DNA of 8,281 nt from Ruminococcus sp. UBA7014. GTDB lineage: Bacteria; Bacillota; Clostridia; Oscillospirales; Ruminococcaceae. Shown here in pieces: positions 6,202-8,281 of this stretch (position 1 is the first letter of the stretch; the number at the start of each line of letters is the position of its first letter). The stretch lies in contig DJXC01000070.1 in NCBI GenBank assembly GCA_002449575.1, positions 1 to 8,281 of the forward strand. The letters run 5' to 3'. Both the position numbers and the translations under genes were made by a program. The notes under the pieces are model-generated. The model did not search any database. It saw nothing but the letters and a program-made list of their open reading frames with translations, and was not told the origin of the DNA.

Positions 6202-6230
6202 AAAGCGCAGAAAGGAGTTCATCAGATTTC

Positions 6231-6770
6231 ATGGATAACGGTGCAAGTAGCTACCGCCGTTATATCGATGGCGATGACAGCGGCATGACGGAATTAATCC
6301 GTGATTATAAAGATGGTCTGCTGTTATATCTCATCAGCTTTACGAACAATCTCAGTGATGCTGAAGACTGTGTACAGGAAACTTTCATCAAACTTGCGAT
6401 AAAAAAGCCGAAGTTCAAGGGGAAATCTTCTTTTAAGACGTGGCTTTATACTATCGGCAGAAATGTCACCCGTGATATGCTCCGGAAACACCGTCCGTCC
6501 GTTCCGCTTGACGATGCCGCAGAACTTGCCGATTTACAGGACATTGAACAGAATTATCTTCAGGAAGAACAGAAAATGATACTGCATCAGGCAATCCGGA
6601 GTCTGAAATCAGACTATCAGCAAGTGATTTATCTGTCCTATTTTGAGCAGTTTAGCAATGACGAAATCGCTGGTATTATGCATAAATCCAGAAAGCAAGT
6701 TGAAAATCTTCTGTATCATGCCAGAAAATCACTGAAAATTCAGCTCGAAAAGGAAGGCGGTTGCTTATGA
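6231..6770 (+). CDS. ECF-type RNA polymerase sigma factor
   Basis: Cytoplasmic alternative sigma factor of 179 aa that would direct RNA polymerase to a small regulon. Region 2 covers about residues 24-88 (core-binding and -10 recognition), with the LSDAEDCVQETFIKL helix at 41-55 and FKTWLYTIGRNVTRD at 68-82. An acidic linker (93-116) follows. Region 4 is a helix-turn-helix at about 117-170 (AIRSLKSDYQQVIYLSYFE, then FSNDEIAGIMHKSRKQVENLLYHARKSL in two helices) for -35 recognition. The frame continues upstream to ATG 6195 and TTG 6174, but neither has a ribosome site. ATG 6231 has AAAGGAG at 6211-6217 (13-nt spacing, rather long) and gives the MDNGASSYRR start typical of this group. Its stop overlaps the next start as ATGA, so translation of the two is probably coupled, the usual arrangement for a sigma and its membrane anti-sigma. 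Confidence 0.93.
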   Translation: MDNGASSYRRYIDGDDSGMTELIRDYKDGLLLYLISFTNNLSDAEDCVQETFIKLAIKKPKFKGKSSFKTWLYTIGRNVTRDMLRKHRPSVPLDDAAELADLQDIEQNYLQEEQKMILHQAIRSLKSDYQQVIYLSYFEQFSNDEIAGIMHKSRKQVENLLYHARKSLKIQLEKEGGCL

Positions 6771-7729
6771 AAACATATCAGCAGATGGCACAGGCGGTAT
6801 TTTCCGCACGGGATGCCTATCTTAGAAAAAAACAACGGCAGAAAGTTCTGTTTTTCCGGTATGCGCCTGTTATGGCAAGTTTTGGATTTGCAGTGCTGAT
6901 AGGGCTGCACCCGTGGCAGAACCGGCAAAATTTTCCGGCAGTTTCTTCTGTGATGGAAGAAACTACCATTTCCGAAACAGTGACAGAAACCAGTCCGCCG
7001 GAATCTGTTCCGGTCATTATGACAGAAGCCCGGATTTCCGAAACTGTTCCGGAAATTCAGTCCGAACCATCCGAAGAAATGCATACAGAAACAGTGCAGA
7101 CTTCTACAGAAATACAGACTGCTGTCACGCAGTCGGCAACACAGCCCGTACAGACTGTTTCTGAACCCGTTACCGAAGTCCCTGATGGACTGTCTGAAAT
7201 GATTCCGGAAACAATTCCGGAAAGCGTTGTCATTCCTACAGAATCAGAAACAGAAACGATTCTGCCTGTGACAGAATTTCCGGAAAGTATTGTGATTCCT
7301 ACAGAAGCCGAAACAGAAACCATTTCGCCTGTTTCAGAATCTGCACCGGAAATTCCGGAAACTTCCGGAAATGAAATTACAGAACAGCCGGAATCAGTTG
7401 CATTTTCCTTTCCAAAAATTATACTCCATCTGGCGAAAAATAATGCCGGAAATGATGAAGATGCTGTTTTCTGCCTGACCGGAGAAATCATCAGTCCCGA
7501 ACTTGTCGGCGAATGGTTCGATACAGTTGATATTACTGTCCGTTATCCGGACGGTTCTGTTAGAGTTGCCGAAGCAATCGGAAATGCATATCTTGTCAAG
7601 GGGATGCCTTACGGCACAGCCGCCGCTGTACAGTTCGATGGCGAAGAAAATTATTATCTGTTCCGCAGTCAGGACATTTCCGAAGAAGAATTTCAGAATC
7701 TGTTTTCTGGAATCGAAGATGAAATTTAA
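6767..7729 (+). CDS. single-pass membrane protein with Pro/Thr/Glu-rich stalk, putative anti-sigma factor
   Basis: Protein of 320 aa. A basic cytoplasmic N-terminus of about 27 residues (ending KKQRQK) is followed by one membrane helix (about 28-48). An extracellular stalk (about 56-210) rich in Thr, Ser, Glu, Pro and Val comes next, then a folded-looking C-terminal domain of about 105 residues (213-320, with FPKIILHLAKN, DTVDITVRYPDGSVRV and YGTAAAVQFDGEENYYLF). The stalk contains a 21-residue tandem duplication. ATG 6767 overlaps the sigma stop and has GGAAGG upstream. Position and topology fit an anti-sigma factor holding the upstream ECF sigma at the membrane, with the outer domain sensing something, as RsgI proteins do. 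However, the cytoplasmic part is very short, no zinc HxxxCxxC motif is present, and I recognise neither the N-terminal segment nor the C-terminal domain. It could instead be only a surface protein of the same regulon. Confidence 0.75.
   Translation: MKTYQQMAQAVFSARDAYLRKKQRQKVLFFRYAPVMASFGFAVLIGLHPWQNRQNFPAVSSVMEETTISETVTETSPPESVPVIMTEARISETVPEIQSEPSEEMHTETVQTSTEIQTAVTQSATQPVQTVSEPVTEVPDGLSEMIPETIPESVVIPTESETETILPVTEFPESIVIPTEAETETISPVSESAPEIPETSGNEITEQPESVAFSFPKIILHLAKNNAGNDEDAVFCLTGEIISPELVGEWFDTVDITVRYPDGSVRVAEAIGNAYLVKGMPYGTAAAVQFDGEENYYLFRSQDISEEEFQNLFSGIEDEI
7214..7339 (+). repeat. 63-bp tandem duplication in the stalk coding region
   Basis: Two adjacent in-frame 63-bp units, 7214-7276 and 7277-7339, encode IPESVVIPTESETETILPVTE and its near copy FPESIVIPTEAETETISPVSE, 21 residues each with 6 differences. 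Most differences are single-base changes, so the duplication is fairly recent. It lengthens the extracellular spacer by 21 residues. Confidence 0.9.
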
Positions 7730-7743
7730 GGAGTGTGTTTATT

Positions 7744-8277
7744 ATGATGAAAAAAATCTTTGCAAGTTTTGCCGCTTTGCTGCTCTGCTTTCAGACGGGT
7801 ATCCGCCTGAATGCGAATGCTACAGAAGAAACACCGGAAATCAGTCAGGAACAAATGATTGCTGAAATCAAAGCATTTGTTTCTGAAAATCAGTTAAATT
7901 TCATCAGCTGCGAACCAACGGAAAACAGTATTCTTATCTGGACTTGTAACTTTTGGGGCGCAGATGCCTGGTATGAAATCGGCAGACAGATGGAACTGAC
8001 AGAAAATTTCTGTCAGGAACAAGGCTTTACAGAAAATTATACTATCCGGTTTGAAGTTGGTTATCTTGAGAGTCTCGATGCAATGGTAAAAGCCGGAGAT
8101 ACTACGCTGAACAATAAAATTGACATTCTGGACGTGATAACGCTGAATCAGGCGGTTATCGGAAAGAAAAAACTCAATGTTGTGCAGAAACTCGCCGCTG
8201 ATGTCAATCAGGATGATAAAATTGATGCTGCGGATTCTCTCATGATTATGAAAATGATTGTCGGCTTGACAATATGA
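7744..8277 (+). CDS. small secreted protein with C-terminal type I dockerin
   Basis: Protein of 177 aa. A signal peptide (MMKK, hydrophobic 5-20, probable cleavage after NANA at residue 26) exports it. Residues 27-117 form a small unrecognised domain (SQEQMIAEIKAFVSENQLNFI, then WTCNFWGADAWYEIGRQ) with no catalytic signature I know. Residues 118-177 are a type I dockerin with two calcium-loop/helix repeats: loop 1 is residues 119-130 (ligand positions Asp, Thr, Asn, Asp, Asp) and loop 2 is 153-164 (Asp, Asn, Asp, Asp, Asp; DVNQDDKIDAAD). Dockerins bind cohesin modules of scaffoldins, so it is likely incorporated into a cellulosome-like or surface complex. ATG 7744 has AAGGAG (7728-7733) 10 nt upstream; an in-frame GTG at 7735 is too close to that site. 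It starts 14 bp after the putative anti-sigma gene and is likely cotranscribed. No terminator is visible before the window ends. Confidence 0.85.
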   Translation: MMKKIFASFAALLLCFQTGIRLNANATEETPEISQEQMIAEIKAFVSENQLNFISCEPTENSILIWTCNFWGADAWYEIGRQMELTENFCQEQGFTENYTIRFEVGYLESLDAMVKAGDTTLNNKIDILDVITLNQAVIGKKKLNVVQKLAADVNQDDKIDAADSLMIMKMIVGLTI

Positions 8278-8281
8278 ATAT

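Noticed and set aside
6900..7380. Many copies of TTCCGGAA/CCGGAA
   Set aside because: They follow from repeated Pro-Glu and Ser-Glu codons and the window's general preference for CCGGAA; no regular spacing or palindromic array beyond the 63-bp duplication.
7057..7491. Minus-strand open frame rich in Ser/Val/Gly opposite the stalk region
   Set aside because: Low-complexity mirror of the Pro/Thr/Glu-rich stalk codons; the plus-strand gene is supported by ribosome site and operon structure.
7744..7790. Lipoprotein signal (LLLC at residues 12-15 of the dockerin protein)
   Set aside because: The residue before Cys is Leu, not Gly/Ala/Ser, and the hydrophobic core continues past it to a normal ANA cleavage site.

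Overview
The window looks like chromosomal DNA of a Gram-positive gut or rumen Clostridium of the Ruminococcus type (Oscillospiraceae). The evidence is the strong AGGAG-type ribosome binding sites, AT-rich intergenic DNA with U-tract terminators, a lysine riboswitch of the Firmicutes kind, an ECF sigma factor whose N-terminus (MDNGASSYRR) I associate with that group, and a secreted protein ending in a type I dockerin, the cellulosome docking module. Genus-level placement is inference.

Layout. (1) Positions 1-1676, plus strand: the 3' part of a HAD-family (Cof-type) phosphatase gene, then two tandem paralogous small membrane proteins, spaced 5 and 6 bp apart. (2) 1681-1720: a bidirectional terminator shared with the convergent operon on the other strand. 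(3) 1718-5044, minus strand: a lysine/diaminopimelate operon, asd-dapA-dapB. It is transcribed from a near-consensus promoter (5016-5044) through a complete lysine riboswitch aptamer (about 4843-5006) and an intrinsic terminator (4771-4805) that lies just before asd. A 247-bp spacer with a strong non-terminator hairpin separates dapA from dapB. (4) 5092-6148, plus strand: divergent queA (tRNA queuosine synthesis), probably using a promoter that overlaps the asd -35 box, and followed by a perfect palindromic terminator. (5) 6231-8277, plus strand: an ECF sigma factor gene, translationally coupled (ATGA overlap) to a single-pass membrane protein with a long Pro/Thr/Ser/Glu-rich extracellular stalk, then a small secreted protein with a C-terminal dockerin. 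The order suggests a sigma/anti-sigma signalling pair with a cell-surface or cellulosome-linked output.

How the genes work together. Asd makes aspartate semialdehyde, DapA condenses it with pyruvate, and DapB reduces the product. These three consecutive steps lead to diaminopimelate and lysine, and the riboswitch should shut the operon down when lysine is plentiful. The sigma factor, membrane protein and dockerin protein form the least characterised part of the window. The membrane protein has the topology of an RsgI-like anti-sigma factor, but neither its cytoplasmic segment nor its outer domain is one I recognise. No CRISPR array, insertion sequence, tRNA or rRNA was seen.
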